Of a stretch of DNA of 64,000 bases, positions 55,822-64,000 are shown in pieces. Position 1 is the stretch's first letter. Each line of letters begins with the position of its first letter. The notes beneath the pieces were generated by a model. It did no database searches. It saw only the letters and a list, made by a program, of their open reading frames with translations, and had not been told where the DNA came from. This stretch comes from Gimibacter soli (GTDB lineage Bacteria > Pseudomonadota > Alphaproteobacteria > Sphingomonadales > Kordiimonadaceae), in assembly GCF_028463845.1 (NCBI RefSeq), contig NZ_CP116805.1, positions 2,108,001-2,172,000 on the forward strand, in the 5' to 3' direction. The translations under genes were made by a program, and so were the position numbers.

Positions 55822-56136
55822 ATGGCTAAATATTTAAAAATATTGCTGCTGTTTATCTTCGTAACCGCGCCTTTCCTGGACATCGCGTTTCTTGATAGTC
55901 AGGAATCCGTCGATCATTTCAGCGAAGCCTATCACGACATCGTGAAACATGAAAAAGTTGCCCCAGCAGACCTGCACTGTATCTGCCATGTCATTCATCA
56001 CGGTGCCTATATCTGCAAGACTGCTGCCCTGACGATCGACGAAACGCATTTTAAAACGCGCCGGGTCGCCAATATTGCGGCCAACGGTCTAAACCCCAGG
56101 CCGGGCCTCCAGCCACCTTCCGCCACACTCTCCTGA
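55822..56136 (+). CDS. Small secreted Cys/His protein upstream of czc genes
   Basis: The 104-residue protein has an N-terminal hydrophobic segment (KYLKILLLFIFVTAPFLDIAF) and a metal-binding-like cluster HCICHVIHHGAYICK at about residues 51-65. I do not recognise the family. Position before an RND efflux operon and the Cys/His cluster suggest periplasmic metal binding or sensing, which is inference. Confidence 0.6.
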   Translation: MAKYLKILLLFIFVTAPFLDIAFLDSQESVDHFSEAYHDIVKHEKVAPADLHCICHVIHHGAYICKTAALTIDETHFKTRRVANIAANGLNPRPGLQPPSATLS

Positions 56137-56225
56137 AGATGTCCCTGCGTGGATTAAGCCAGAGCTTTCTTGCCGGAAAGCCTGATGGTTCGCGCATGTA
56201 TCAATCATTTTGAGAGTGAACAAGC

Positions 56226-57467
56226 ATGAAATATATGCGACATGCCCTAATGGGCGTCGCGGCGATCGGCCTTTGCACCGGCATGGTGCAGAGCGGCCCC
56301 GCCGCGTGTGCGGACGGCCAGAAGCGTCCCGTCCTTCATGAATTTATTGAGCAGGTCACGAACGAGCACCCAGCCCTGATGGCGTCGGAAGCGGCTTTGG
56401 CCGCCGCGCGTGCCAGGGCCAAGGGTCAATCGCGCCCGATCTATAACCCTGAAGTCGAAGTTGCTTACGAGAATGCCGCGGAGGTGACCAAAGAAGTTGG
56501 TCTGTCACAAACCTTCGACTGGTCGGGCAAGCGCAAGGCCCGTAGCGGTGTTGGCCGCGCCGAAGTCGATGCGGCGGAAGCCCGCTTTGAAATCGCCAGG
56601 AAAGCCCTGCTAAGCGACATTCTGAAGGCGCTTTCCGATTATCAAACTGCCTCCCGGCTTTTGGAGGTTGCGTCGCAGCGCGAAACCCTGAGTGAGAGAT
56701 TTCTCGATCTTGCTACCCGCCGCCAAAAGGCGGGCGAGATGCCGCAGGCAGAGCTGCTGACGGCCCGGTTGGCCCTCGCGGAAGCACGCGCGGCGAAGAA
56801 TGCGGCTATGCTCGCCCTGTCGATGGCGGAAGAAGGCCTGGTAGCAATCACCGGTGAGGATCGGCAGATATGGCCGCACCTGACGGGGGCTCCACTCCAA
56901 ACCGTCGTCGCACCGGAAACGGCTGCTTATGAAGGTCTTCCCGAACTGCGCCTCGCTCAGGCACAAACCGAGATCGCCAGAGCCCGGATCAGGGTCGCGA
57001 AGACCGAGCGCATGCCCGATCCCACCGTTGGCGTCAGGGTTGGTGAAGAAGGCAACAGCAGCCTTGTGGGCCTTTCTGCCTCCATTCCCATCCCGATCCG
57101 TAACAGTTATCGCGATGAAGTTAACGCTGCCGGGTCCGACCTTGTGGAAGCACAGCAGAGTTATTATGCGGAAAATCGGCGGATACGGGCTCGTTATGAT
57201 GCCAGCCTGAAACGCTATATGGCCGCCTCCCGGGCATGGAGCCTGTGGCAGGACCAGGGCGCCGACCCGCTGAAGGAGCAGCGGTTGCTGCTCGACAAGC
57301 TTCTGGAAGCGCGCCAGATCGGCGCCATCGATTATCTGATCCAACTGAATCAAACATTCGCAACCGAAGAGGCCTCTGTCGAGCTGAAAGGCCGGCTCTG
57401 GAACGCCTGGATCGACTGGCAGGATGCCGGTGCAACGGTTGAAGAATGGCTGGAGACAATTCAATGA
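56226..57467 (+). CDS. czcC: Outer-membrane factor CzcC (TolC family)
   Basis: The 413-residue protein has a signal peptide (about 1-28) and the long helical hairpins of the TolC/CzcC family, for example NPEVEVAYENAAEVTKEVGLSQTFDWSGKR and PIPIRNSYRDEVNAA. It forms the outer-membrane channel of a tripartite heavy-metal efflux pump. Its stop overlaps the start of the adaptor gene (ATGA). Confidence 0.9.
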   Translation: MKYMRHALMGVAAIGLCTGMVQSGPAACADGQKRPVLHEFIEQVTNEHPALMASEAALAAARARAKGQSRPIYNPEVEVAYENAAEVTKEVGLSQTFDWSGKRKARSGVGRAEVDAAEARFEIARKALLSDILKALSDYQTASRLLEVASQRETLSERFLDLATRRQKAGEMPQAELLTARLALAEARAAKNAAMLALSMAEEGLVAITGEDRQIWPHLTGAPLQTVVAPETAAYEGLPELRLAQAQTEIARARIRVAKTERMPDPTVGVRVGEEGNSSLVGLSASIPIPIRNSYRDEVNAAGSDLVEAQQSYYAENRRIRARYDASLKRYMAASRAWSLWQDQGADPLKEQRLLLDKLLEARQIGAIDYLIQLNQTFATEEASVELKGRLWNAWIDWQDAGATVEEWLETIQ

Positions 57468-58639
57468 AATACTCAATAAAATTTGCCCTGCTGGCGCTGG
57501 TTTCACCGCTCGCCATCAACGCGGCCACTTCCGGCCTGGTGCCCCAGTATAATGCGGTATTTGCCTCTGAGCAGGACGAACATGGCAACGACCATGCTGA
57601 AGCAGAAGGCGAAGGGCATGGCGAAGAAGAAAACGTCAAAATGACTGACGCGGAATTGCATGAAGCTGGCGTCGTTACTGCCAGCGTCGCACCGCGCCCA
57701 CTGGCAGAGACCTTGTCCGCACCGGGTGAAGTCACGGTCAATCAATATGCCACCCTGCAAGTGACACCACGTATTGAGGCCCAGGTCGTTGCGCGCCACG
57801 TCCGGATGGGGGATGCGGTCAGGAAAGGCCAGCCTCTTGTGACCCTGTCCAGCGTGGATATGGCCGAAGCGCAGGCCAGCCTCATCCTGGCGGACCAGGA
57901 ATGGCAAAGGGTTCAGAAGCTCGGGCGGGATGTTGTCTCCGAACAACGCTTCCTTGAAGCGAAGGTGGCGGCACAACAAGCAAAGGCCAAAGTGCTCGCC
58001 TACGGCATGTCGGAGGTGCAGGTCAAAAACCTGCTGGCAAACGAGGTGTCTGCCGCCACGGGCGAATTTGACCTGCTGGCCAACCAGGACGGCACCATCA
58101 TTCATGACACGTTCGTTGTGGGGCAGATTGTTGAACCCGGCAACATACTGTTCGAGGTGAGCGATGAAAGCCGGATTTGGGTGGAAGCCCAACTGTCGCC
58201 GGAAAAAGCCGCCTTGATCGAGCGTGGTGCTCAGGCCTGGGTCACAAAGAGTGGCGTTTCAATGACTGGGACCGTGGTTCAGGTTCACCACCGTGTGGAT
58301 GAGGCGACACGAACCCTGTCTGTCCGGATTGAAGTGGACAACAGGCAAGACAGCCTTCATGCGGGCCAATTTGCCGGCGTTGAAATTCAGACCGGCGAAA
58401 CCGATCGGGTCGTTGCTGTGCCGGATTCCGCAATCGTCCTTCTCGAAGGCCAACAAGTGGTGTTCAAGCGCGAAGGCGATGAACTGCACCCCATGCCGCT
58501 TGACACCGGAATCTCCAAGGGCGGCTGGACCGAGGTGAAAGCCGGTCTCTTCACTGGCGATGTGATCGTTGTCGAAAACGCCTTCCATATCAAATCCCTC
58601 ATCTTGAAGTCCAAGATGGGTGAAGGCCACGGGCATTAG
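57464..58639 (+). CDS. czcB: RND efflux periplasmic adaptor (CzcB-like)
   Basis: The 391-residue protein has a signal or anchor segment (about 1-25), a His/Glu-rich stretch (DEHGNDHAEAEGEGHGEEE, about 35-55) that probably binds metal, a lipoyl/barrel-sandwich domain (VTPRIEAQVVARHVRMGDAVRKGQPL), a helical hairpin and a C-terminal membrane-proximal domain. The start at 57464 overlaps czcC; an upstream in-frame Met is not needed. Confidence 0.92.
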   Translation: MKYSIKFALLALVSPLAINAATSGLVPQYNAVFASEQDEHGNDHAEAEGEGHGEEENVKMTDAELHEAGVVTASVAPRPLAETLSAPGEVTVNQYATLQVTPRIEAQVVARHVRMGDAVRKGQPLVTLSSVDMAEAQASLILADQEWQRVQKLGRDVVSEQRFLEAKVAAQQAKAKVLAYGMSEVQVKNLLANEVSAATGEFDLLANQDGTIIHDTFVVGQIVEPGNILFEVSDESRIWVEAQLSPEKAALIERGAQAWVTKSGVSMTGTVVQVHHRVDEATRTLSVRIEVDNRQDSLHAGQFAGVEIQTGETDRVVAVPDSAIVLLEGQQVVFKREGDELHPMPLDTGISKGGWTEVKAGLFTGDVIVVENAFHIKSLILKSKMGEGHGH

Positions 58640-58648
58640 GAGGCGTAC

Positions 58649-61600
58649 ATGTTGAATAAACTCGTAGAAAGCGCGCTCCAGTATAAATTTCTGGTGATCA
58701 TCGCGTTTCTGGTCGTCGGCTTCATGGGCTGGCGCGCCGTCAACACCGTTCCGATCGATGCCTTTCCGGATGTCACTCCGGTACAGGTGAATATTTATAC
58801 GGAATCGCCCGGCTTGGCGGCTGAGGACGTGGAACAGCTGCTCACGTTCCCGGTGGAATCCGGCATGGCCGGTTTGCCCGGCGTGCAGGAAATCCGCTCC
58901 GTCAGCCTTTTTGGCCTCTCTTATGTTGCTGTCTATTTTGAAGACGACATGGACATCTATTTCGTGCGACGCCTCGTCATGGAGCGGCTGGCTGAAGTGG
59001 GTGACCGTATTCCGGAAGGCTATGGCACACCGGAGATGGGCCCCAACACATCGGGGCTCGGCCAGGTCTTCTGGTACACGGTCGAGCAGGCAGATGAAAA
59101 GCTGGCCGGTGCCAACAGCGAGATGGACCTGCGTACCTTGCAGGACTGGACCATCCGGCTGATCCTGAGAACAGCGCCCGGTGTGGACGATGTCATGTCC
59201 TGGGGTGGCCAGGAACGCCAGTATCAGGTTCAGATCGATCCCCTCAAACTGATCAAATACGATCTCGGTTACCGCGATGTGATGGAAGTGATCCAAGCTA
59301 ATAACCGGCAGGTAGGCGGTCAATATATCGATCAGGGGCCGGAACAGTATCTGGTTCGCGGCCTCGGCCTCGTACGCGGCGAAGAGGACCTCGGCAACAT
59401 TGTCGTCAAGGAGGCCGACGGTACGCCGGTGTACCTGAAGGATATTGCGACAATCTCGCAAGCCGGGGCGCTCCGGTTCGGCGCTGTCACCCGTGATGGC
59501 AAGGAAGTCGTGCTCGGCATGGCCTTGTCCCGGATTGGGGAGAATGCCAAAAACGTGGTCGATGCGGTCAAGGATAAGGTCGGTATTGTAGAACAGGCAT
59601 TGCCGGACGGTGTGGTGATCAAGCCGATCTACGACCGGACCGAACTCGTGGAAAAAGCCGTTTCAACCGCCGAGAATGCGCTCATTGAGGGCTCCATTCT
59701 GGTGGCGATCGTGCTGTTTCTGTTTCTTGGAGAATTGCGGTCTGCTCTGGTCGTCATCGCTGCCTTGCCGCTCGCCATGCTGATCGCCTTCATTTTCATG
59801 GAAAATGCTGGGCTTTCCGCCAACCTGATGTCGCTGGCGGGTCTTGCCATCGGCATCGGTATGATGGTGGACGGCGCGGTCGTGATGGTCGAAAACTCGT
59901 TCCGGGTTATGGCCGAACGGCGGGAAGCCGGGGAAGATGTCCACCGGACCGCAGCGGTACTTGAGGCTGCGCGTGAGGTGGCAAACCCGATTTCGTTCGC
60001 GATCCTGATCATTATCGTGGTGTTTCTGCCGCTCTTCAGTCTGGAAGGTCTTGAAGGCAAGCTTTTCAAGCCGATGGCCTTCAACATCAGCTTCGCCATG
60101 GCGGGCTCGCTCCTGCTCACGCTGACCATCATCCCGGTGCTGGCAGCACTGATCCTCAAACCAAAGAAGGAGAAAGATACTTTCCTTGTCGCCTGGATCA
60201 AGCGGCGGTATCTGCCGCTGCTTGCATGGGCCCTTGGTCACAGGAAAGCTGTCGTAAGCGGCGCGGTCGCGCTTCTGCTTGGCAGCCTGGCGCTGTTCCC
60301 GTTTCTCGGTAAGGAGTTCATGCCGCAACTGCAGGAAGGTTCGATCATGTGGCGGGTAACCTCCATCCCGTCCACATCGCTCGACCAGTCGATCAAGATA
60401 TCGAAGGATATCGAGTTGGCACTGGGCAAGTTTCCGGAAGTGGAAACGACGATCGCCATGATTGGCCGTGCCGAAAAAGGTGAAACCGCAGATGTGAACT
60501 ATATGGAGATTTATACCGCGCTCAAACCGCATGATGAATGGAGTAACGACCGGTCCATCGAAGAATTGGCCGCTGCCATGCGGGAAGAACTGGAAAAAGT
60601 TGTTCCCACATCTGTCGTTGCTTTCACGCAGCCCATTCAGATGCGGGTGGAGGAATTGATCTCCGGTGTGCGGGCCACGCTTGCGGTTAAACTCTATGGT
60701 GAAGACCTGGGCGAGCTTGACCGGCTCAGTGCCCGGATCAAGGAGGCCGTATCTTTGGTTCCTGGTGTCGCTGACCTGTCGCTTGAAGCCAATATCGGCA
60801 AACCGCAGATCCGTATCCAGGTGAACCGTCCTGCGCTCGCGCGTTACGGAGTGAACGCTGACGATATCCTCGATATCGTTCGTACCGGTATCGGCAACGA
60901 GCCGGTCAGTACCCTGATCGACGGCGTCAAACGCTTTGACATCACGGCGCGCCTTCAGGATGCCTCGAAAGCTTCCGTGGAAGCGATCAAGAGGATACCG
61001 GTGCGGACATCATCGGGTGCCATCATATCGCTCGCCGATGTGGCCGATGTCAGTGTTGCTGAAGGCTATAGCTTCGTGCGGCGCGAGCAGTTGCAGCGCT
61101 ATGCGGTCATCCAGATGGATGTGCGCGGACGCGACGTGGATGGCTTCGTTCAAGACGCCAATCGGGTGATTGAAGAGAAGGTCGATATGCCGCCAGGCTA
61201 CTGGGTCGAATGGGGCGGCGCTTTTGAAAACCAGCAACGCGCACTCGCGCGTCTGTCGGTGATTGTACCGTTGACGATCTTCTTCATCTTTGTGCTCCTC
61301 TATACGGCCTTCAACTCGGTACGCTTTGCCACACTGATTATCGCCAACGTGCCGTTCGCGACCGCCGGTGGCCTGATCGGGCTGTTTATCACGGGGCAAT
61401 ATGTATCGGTGCCGTCGGCTATCGGCTTTATCGCGGTGTTTGGCGTGGCCATGCTCAACGGCATCGTGCTCGTGAGTTTCATCAACGAGCTCAGGGCCAA
61501 AGGCATGAGTGTGCGAGACGCGGTGCAAAGGGGAACGGAGCTCAGGCTCAGACCGGTACTCATGACCGCCAGCGTTGCCATCCTCGGCCTTGTACCTATG

Positions 61601-61777
61601 CTGCTCTCCAGCGGCGTCGGTGCGGAGACACAGCGGCCGCTTGCGACCGTCGTGGTTGGCGGCCTGGTCACATCGACGCTGCTGACACTCGTGCTGCTGC
61701 CGGTGATCTACGACTGGATGGAAAGCCTGGGCGGCAAGACAAAACCCCTTCCTTCAAAAAGTGAGGTATCATCATGA
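58649..61777 (+). CDS. czcA: Heavy-metal RND efflux pump (CzcA family)
   Basis: The 1042-residue protein is an HME-type RND pump with twelve membrane helices and two large periplasmic loops. Characteristic segments include PIDAFPDVTPVQVNIYTESPG near the N terminus, LAIGIGMMVDGAVVMVENSF (helix 4 aspartate) and the second-half VPSAIGFIAVFGVAMLNGIVLVSF. It drives Co/Zn/Cd-type cations out by proton antiport with CzcB and CzcC. It overlaps the PII-like gene by ATGA. Confidence 0.95.
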   Translation: MLNKLVESALQYKFLVIIAFLVVGFMGWRAVNTVPIDAFPDVTPVQVNIYTESPGLAAEDVEQLLTFPVESGMAGLPGVQEIRSVSLFGLSYVAVYFEDDMDIYFVRRLVMERLAEVGDRIPEGYGTPEMGPNTSGLGQVFWYTVEQADEKLAGANSEMDLRTLQDWTIRLILRTAPGVDDVMSWGGQERQYQVQIDPLKLIKYDLGYRDVMEVIQANNRQVGGQYIDQGPEQYLVRGLGLVRGEEDLGNIVVKEADGTPVYLKDIATISQAGALRFGAVTRDGKEVVLGMALSRIGENAKNVVDAVKDKVGIVEQALPDGVVIKPIYDRTELVEKAVSTAENALIEGSILVAIVLFLFLGELRSALVVIAALPLAMLIAFIFMENAGLSANLMSLAGLAIGIGMMVDGAVVMVENSFRVMAERREAGEDVHRTAAVLEAAREVANPISFAILIIIVVFLPLFSLEGLEGKLFKPMAFNISFAMAGSLLLTLTIIPVLAALILKPKKEKDTFLVAWIKRRYLPLLAWALGHRKAVVSGAVALLLGSLALFPFLGKEFMPQLQEGSIMWRVTSIPSTSLDQSIKISKDIELALGKFPEVETTIAMIGRAEKGETADVNYMEIYTALKPHDEWSNDRSIEELAAAMREELEKVVPTSVVAFTQPIQMRVEELISGVRATLAVKLYGEDLGELDRLSARIKEAVSLVPGVADLSLEANIGKPQIRIQVNRPALARYGVNADDILDIVRTGIGNEPVSTLIDGVKRFDITARLQDASKASVEAIKRIPVRTSSGAIISLADVADVSVAEGYSFVRREQLQRYAVIQMDVRGRDVDGFVQDANRVIEEKVDMPPGYWVEWGGAFENQQRALARLSVIVPLTIFFIFVLLYTAFNSVRFATLIIANVPFATAGGLIGLFITGQYVSVPSAIGFIAVFGVAMLNGIVLVSFINELRAKGMSVRDAVQRGTELRLRPVLMTASVAILGLVPMLLSSGVGAETQRPLATVVVGGLVTSTLLTLVLLPVIYDWMESLGGKTKPLPSKSEVSS

Positions 61778-62091
61778 AAGAGATCAAAGCCTTCATTCAC
61801 CGAAACAGGATTTCGGATGTGGTGCATGAGCTGAAACAGGCGGGATATAAATATATCTCGGTCGTCGATGTGCTGGGGCTCCTCAAAGCCCTCGGTTCTC
61901 AGGAGCAGCAATATTCCGTTGATCTGGGCACCAAGGTGGTGTCCGAAATCAAGCTGGAACTGGTGTGCGACGATGGCCAACTGGATGATGCTATCGACAT
62001 CATCAGCCGTCAGGGCCGGACCGGCCAGAAGACGGGAGGCTGGATCTATGTGACCGACGTGGAACAGGCCATCAAGATCGACGGCAGCTAA
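61774..62091 (+). CDS. PII-like protein coupled to czcA
   Basis: The 105-residue protein has the PII superfamily fold: KEIKAFIHRNRISDVVHELKQAG, a variable T-loop region, LELVCDDGQLDDAIDII and the closing GQKTGGWIYVTDVEQAIKI that parallels the PII GDGKIF signature. The T-loop uridylylation tyrosine of GlnK is not evident. The ATGA overlap with czcA points to a role tied to the pump, perhaps metal sensing or complex control, rather than nitrogen control. Confidence 0.82.
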   Translation: MKEIKAFIHRNRISDVVHELKQAGYKYISVVDVLGLLKALGSQEQQYSVDLGTKVVSEIKLELVCDDGQLDDAIDIISRQGRTGQKTGGWIYVTDVEQAIKIDGS

Positions 62092-62239
62092 TGCTCTGCC
62101 CATGCCTGCTGATGCACTGCGCCAATTGTGCTCAGCAGGCAGCCCTGCGGCGGGATAACCTCGCGGTCCTGTCGCCGGTTCCAAGGGGTATCGGACGGCC
62201 AGTCAGTCAGACTGTATTGACAATCCGGCTGTACCCCAC

Positions 62240-62280
62240 GGCCTGGCAACATATGACCCCCATCTACACGTTGCCAGGCC
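62240..62280. terminator. Long hairpin after the czc operon
   Basis: GGCCTGGCAAC and GTTGCCAGGCC form a perfect 11-bp stem with a 19-nt loop, followed by ACCTTTT. It lies in the 210-bp gap between the PII-like and cytochrome genes. Confidence 0.6.
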
Positions 62281-62301
62281 ACCTTTTGGGCCTGTCCCAC
62301 C

Positions 62302-62811
62302 ATGAAAGCCGAGCACAGGGAACTCCAAAGGATGAAAGCCGAAAAGAAAAATTCGATCCTGAAATACACGGCAGCGCTTGGGGCTGTGTCCGCGTCACTC
62401 TACCTGCTGTCCTATTATGAGGCGCAGACCCTCCCGGATATGACACTTCATCCGCAAAACCCGGACTTGGTGCAGCGCGGTCAAGTTCTGTACAGCCAAT
62501 ATTGTGCTGGATGCCACGGCGACAACCTTGAAGGACAACCGGGTTGGCAGGAAAAGAAGGCACTTGAACGGCGCCGCGCGCCTCCGCTTGATGCGACAGG
62601 GAAAGCCTGGAGGCACTCCGATAAATCGCTTTTCATAATGACCAAATTCGGTGTTCATGCGCTTGAGGGTATGGGCACATTGAACAGCGACATGCCCGCC
62701 TTTGAGGACACCCTTAAGGACGAAGAGATTGTCGCCGTCCTTTCCTATGTCGAGAGCACATGGCCCAAAGGCGACACAGACGAACGTGAAAATACGTCAG
62801 GGCCAGAATGA
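62302..62811 (+). CDS. Membrane-anchored c-type cytochrome
   Basis: The 169-residue protein has an N-terminal membrane helix (about 20-40, YTAALGAVSASLYLLSYY) and one cytochrome c domain with the haem site CAGCH at about residue 70 and a likely Met ligand in LNSDMPAFEDTL. It could transfer electrons at the inner membrane. The Met at 62332 is an alternative start; the first 10 residues repeat (MKAE twice). Confidence 0.85.
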   Translation: MKAEHRELQRMKAEKKNSILKYTAALGAVSASLYLLSYYEAQTLPDMTLHPQNPDLVQRGQVLYSQYCAGCHGDNLEGQPGWQEKKALERRRAPPLDATGKAWRHSDKSLFIMTKFGVHALEGMGTLNSDMPAFEDTLKDEEIVAVLSYVESTWPKGDTDERENTSGPE

Positions 62812-62883
62812 GGTTGTGCATTGCCCTCTCGTGTCTCATATTAATTCTCAATTACATTTTTTGAAACGACTGGTAGCCCAACA

Positions 62884-64000
62884 ATGACCCGACTAAATTG
62901 TTTACTCCTCAGCCTTATCCTGCAGTTCACCTTTCTGACCGGCACGTATGCGAATGACAGCGCCCGCCTGGTTCAGCTCGTTGACTATGTTGGCGTGGAC
63001 TATAGCGAGGCGGTTTCAAACGGCGTTGTTGTCAACCAGCTTGAATACGAAGAAATGGTGGAGTTTTCTGGCATCATTGAGATCGAATTGCAAAAGATGG
63101 CCACTGCATCAGAAATGCAGGGTTTGCTTGAGCAAGCGAAAGACCTGAAAGGCCTGATCCTTTCAAGAGCGCCGTCGGCAAAGGTCAAATCGCTCACACA
63201 GTCGATGCGCGCAACCATCATTCAGATGTCGGGCCTGAAGGTCACTCCGGATCAGGCTCCCGACATAGGCCGCGGCAAACTACTATATCAAGGGGAGTGC
63301 GCTGCGTGCCACGGCGCTGGCGGCAGCGGGGACGGTGAGCTTGCCGAGGAGTTGGACCCGCAGCCAACCGACTTCACGGATGAGGCGCGCTATAGCCAGC
63401 GTTCGCTCTACGCCTTGTATAACACCATCACGAACGGGGTCGAAGGAACCGGGATGGCTGCCTATGCGCATCTTTCAGCGGATGACCGGTGGAATCTCGC
63501 CGCCTATGTCGGGCAATTTGGTGCCATAGGAGACATGGCACACAAAGGCAGACAGATATGGCATCAATCTGATGCCTCAGCCCCGATTGACATCGAAAGA
63601 TATGCCGGGTTGTCACCAGAGGAGGCAGCGGAAAAGTGGGCCAGCGGCGCAGAGGTGATGGCATACCTGCGAACCGAACCGACGGCTTTGTTTGATCGCA
63701 AGGACCAGCCGCTTGATGTGGCAATTGCCTTGCTTCGATCCGGCCTGGACAGCTACGAGAATGGAGATGCCGAGAATGCCTATACAGCGACCCTTGCCGC
63801 TTACCTCGAAGGTTTCGAGCTTGTGGAGGCCAGCCTGTCCGCCATCGACGCTCCATTGATGCGGCAAATAGAAGCACAGATGATGCAACTCCGTAGCGCA
63901 ATCCGCACCGAAGTTCCGGTGGGTGAAGTCACGTCCCGTGTCCAGGAATTACAGTCCCTATTGCAGCGCGCCAAGACTGCCTTCAGCAATAACGAAGGGC
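62884..64000 (+). CDS. Cytochrome c/FTR1-type iron permease, N-terminal part (3' cut by window)
   Basis: From ATG at 62884 the reading frame stays open to the window edge (372 residues visible). It has a signal peptide (LLLSLILQFTFLTGTYA), a helical segment, a haem-binding CAACHG at about residue 140 and a following region rich in helices (SLDSYENGDAENAYTATLAAYLEGFE) that matches the EfeO-like part of cytochrome c/FTR1 family iron permeases. The permease helices would lie beyond the window. It probably imports iron or handles metals. Confidence 0.75.
   Translation, partial: MTRLNCLLLSLILQFTFLTGTYANDSARLVQLVDYVGVDYSEAVSNGVVVNQLEYEEMVEFSGIIEIELQKMATASEMQGLLEQAKDLKGLILSRAPSAKVKSLTQSMRATIIQMSGLKVTPDQAPDIGRGKLLYQGECAACHGAGGSGDGELAEELDPQPTDFTDEARYSQRSLYALYNTITNGVEGTGMAAYAHLSADDRWNLAAYVGQFGAIGDMAHKGRQIWHQSDASAPIDIERYAGLSPEEAAEKWASGAEVMAYLRTEPTALFDRKDQPLDVAIALLRSGLDSYENGDAENAYTATLAAYLEGFELVEASLSAIDAPLMRQIEAQMMQLRSAIRTEVPVGEVTSRVQELQSLLQRAKTAFSNNEG

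Noticed and set aside
62091-62420. Cys-containing ORF after the PII-like gene
   Set aside because: It runs through the hairpin and into the cytochrome gene in a different frame, with no ribosome-binding site.

Overview
This window reads as a chromosomal segment of a GC-rich Gram-negative alphaproteobacterium. The housekeeping proteins have an alphaproteobacterial flavour (RlpA with a SPOR domain, a TIGR02281-type aspartic protease, the glnK-amt pair, a phytoene/squalene-synthase-like protein, a di-iron ferritin-like oxidase). The order cannot be fixed from sequence alone; a marine or environmental lineage such as Kordiimonadales is a guess only.

Positions 1-36,050 are core chromosome with dense gene packing. 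In order they carry the argC end with a gamma-carbonic-anhydrase-like gene, a PuuD-like membrane protein, a squalene/phytoene-synthase-like protein, a TPR lipoprotein, chorismate mutase, glpK, a di-iron oxidase, glnK-amt with a candidate sigma-54 promoter, a GST, an OprP-like porin, and a chemoreceptor paired with a secreted PDC-like protein. These are followed by an Asp/Asn hydroxylase, an SMR exporter, tRNA-Ser(UGA), gyrA, coaD, a cyclophilin-queA-tgt cluster (queuosine) and tRNA-Lys(UUU). The core part ends with cell-wall genes (lytic transglycosylase, rlpA, a D,D-carboxypeptidase) and tmk-holB-metG-tatD-MBL.

Positions 36,050-64,000 are an accessory region assembled from several blocks. 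(1) At 36.3-40.5 kb, an AT-richer four-gene operon encodes a SIR2-domain protein, a HerA-like ATPase, a KTSC-domain protein and a protein with a PD-(D/E)XK-like motif. It looks like an extended SIR2-HerA antiphage system. (2) At 40.6-46.1 kb, a very GC-rich transposition block carries tniA-tniB-tniQ with a convergent tyrosine recombinase where related elements carry a serine resolvase. (3) At 46.3-48.3 kb lie a DUF2130 coiled-coil/nuclease-like protein and an XRE regulator. (4) At 48.4-50.8 kb, a TnpT/KfrA-like coiled-coil protein is divergent from a TnpS-like tyrosine recombinase. This looks like the cointegrate-resolution module of Tn4651-type Tn3-family transposons, but no Tn3 transposase is present. 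(5) At 50.9-54.5 kb, a mercury module contains merR, merT, merP, merA, a membrane protein and a YnfA protein. (6) At 54.6-62.1 kb there is a MerR-family metal sensor with a divergent CDF transporter, then a small Cys/His protein, a czcCBA-type RND efflux operon and a translationally coupled PII-like protein. (7) From 62.3 kb to the edge there is a membrane-anchored cytochrome c and the start of a cytochrome-c/FTR1-like iron-permease gene.

The most notable unexplained structure is a pair of similar dyads, each upstream of one of the two related tyrosine recombinases. They share an A/T-rich flank, 6-bp arms and a 7-bp centre, and are plausible recombination core sites. Other items of interest are the four-gene SIR2-HerA operon, the tni block without a serine resolvase, a 20-bp duplicated tRNA-Ser 3' end, and two MerR-type promoters with 19-bp spacers.
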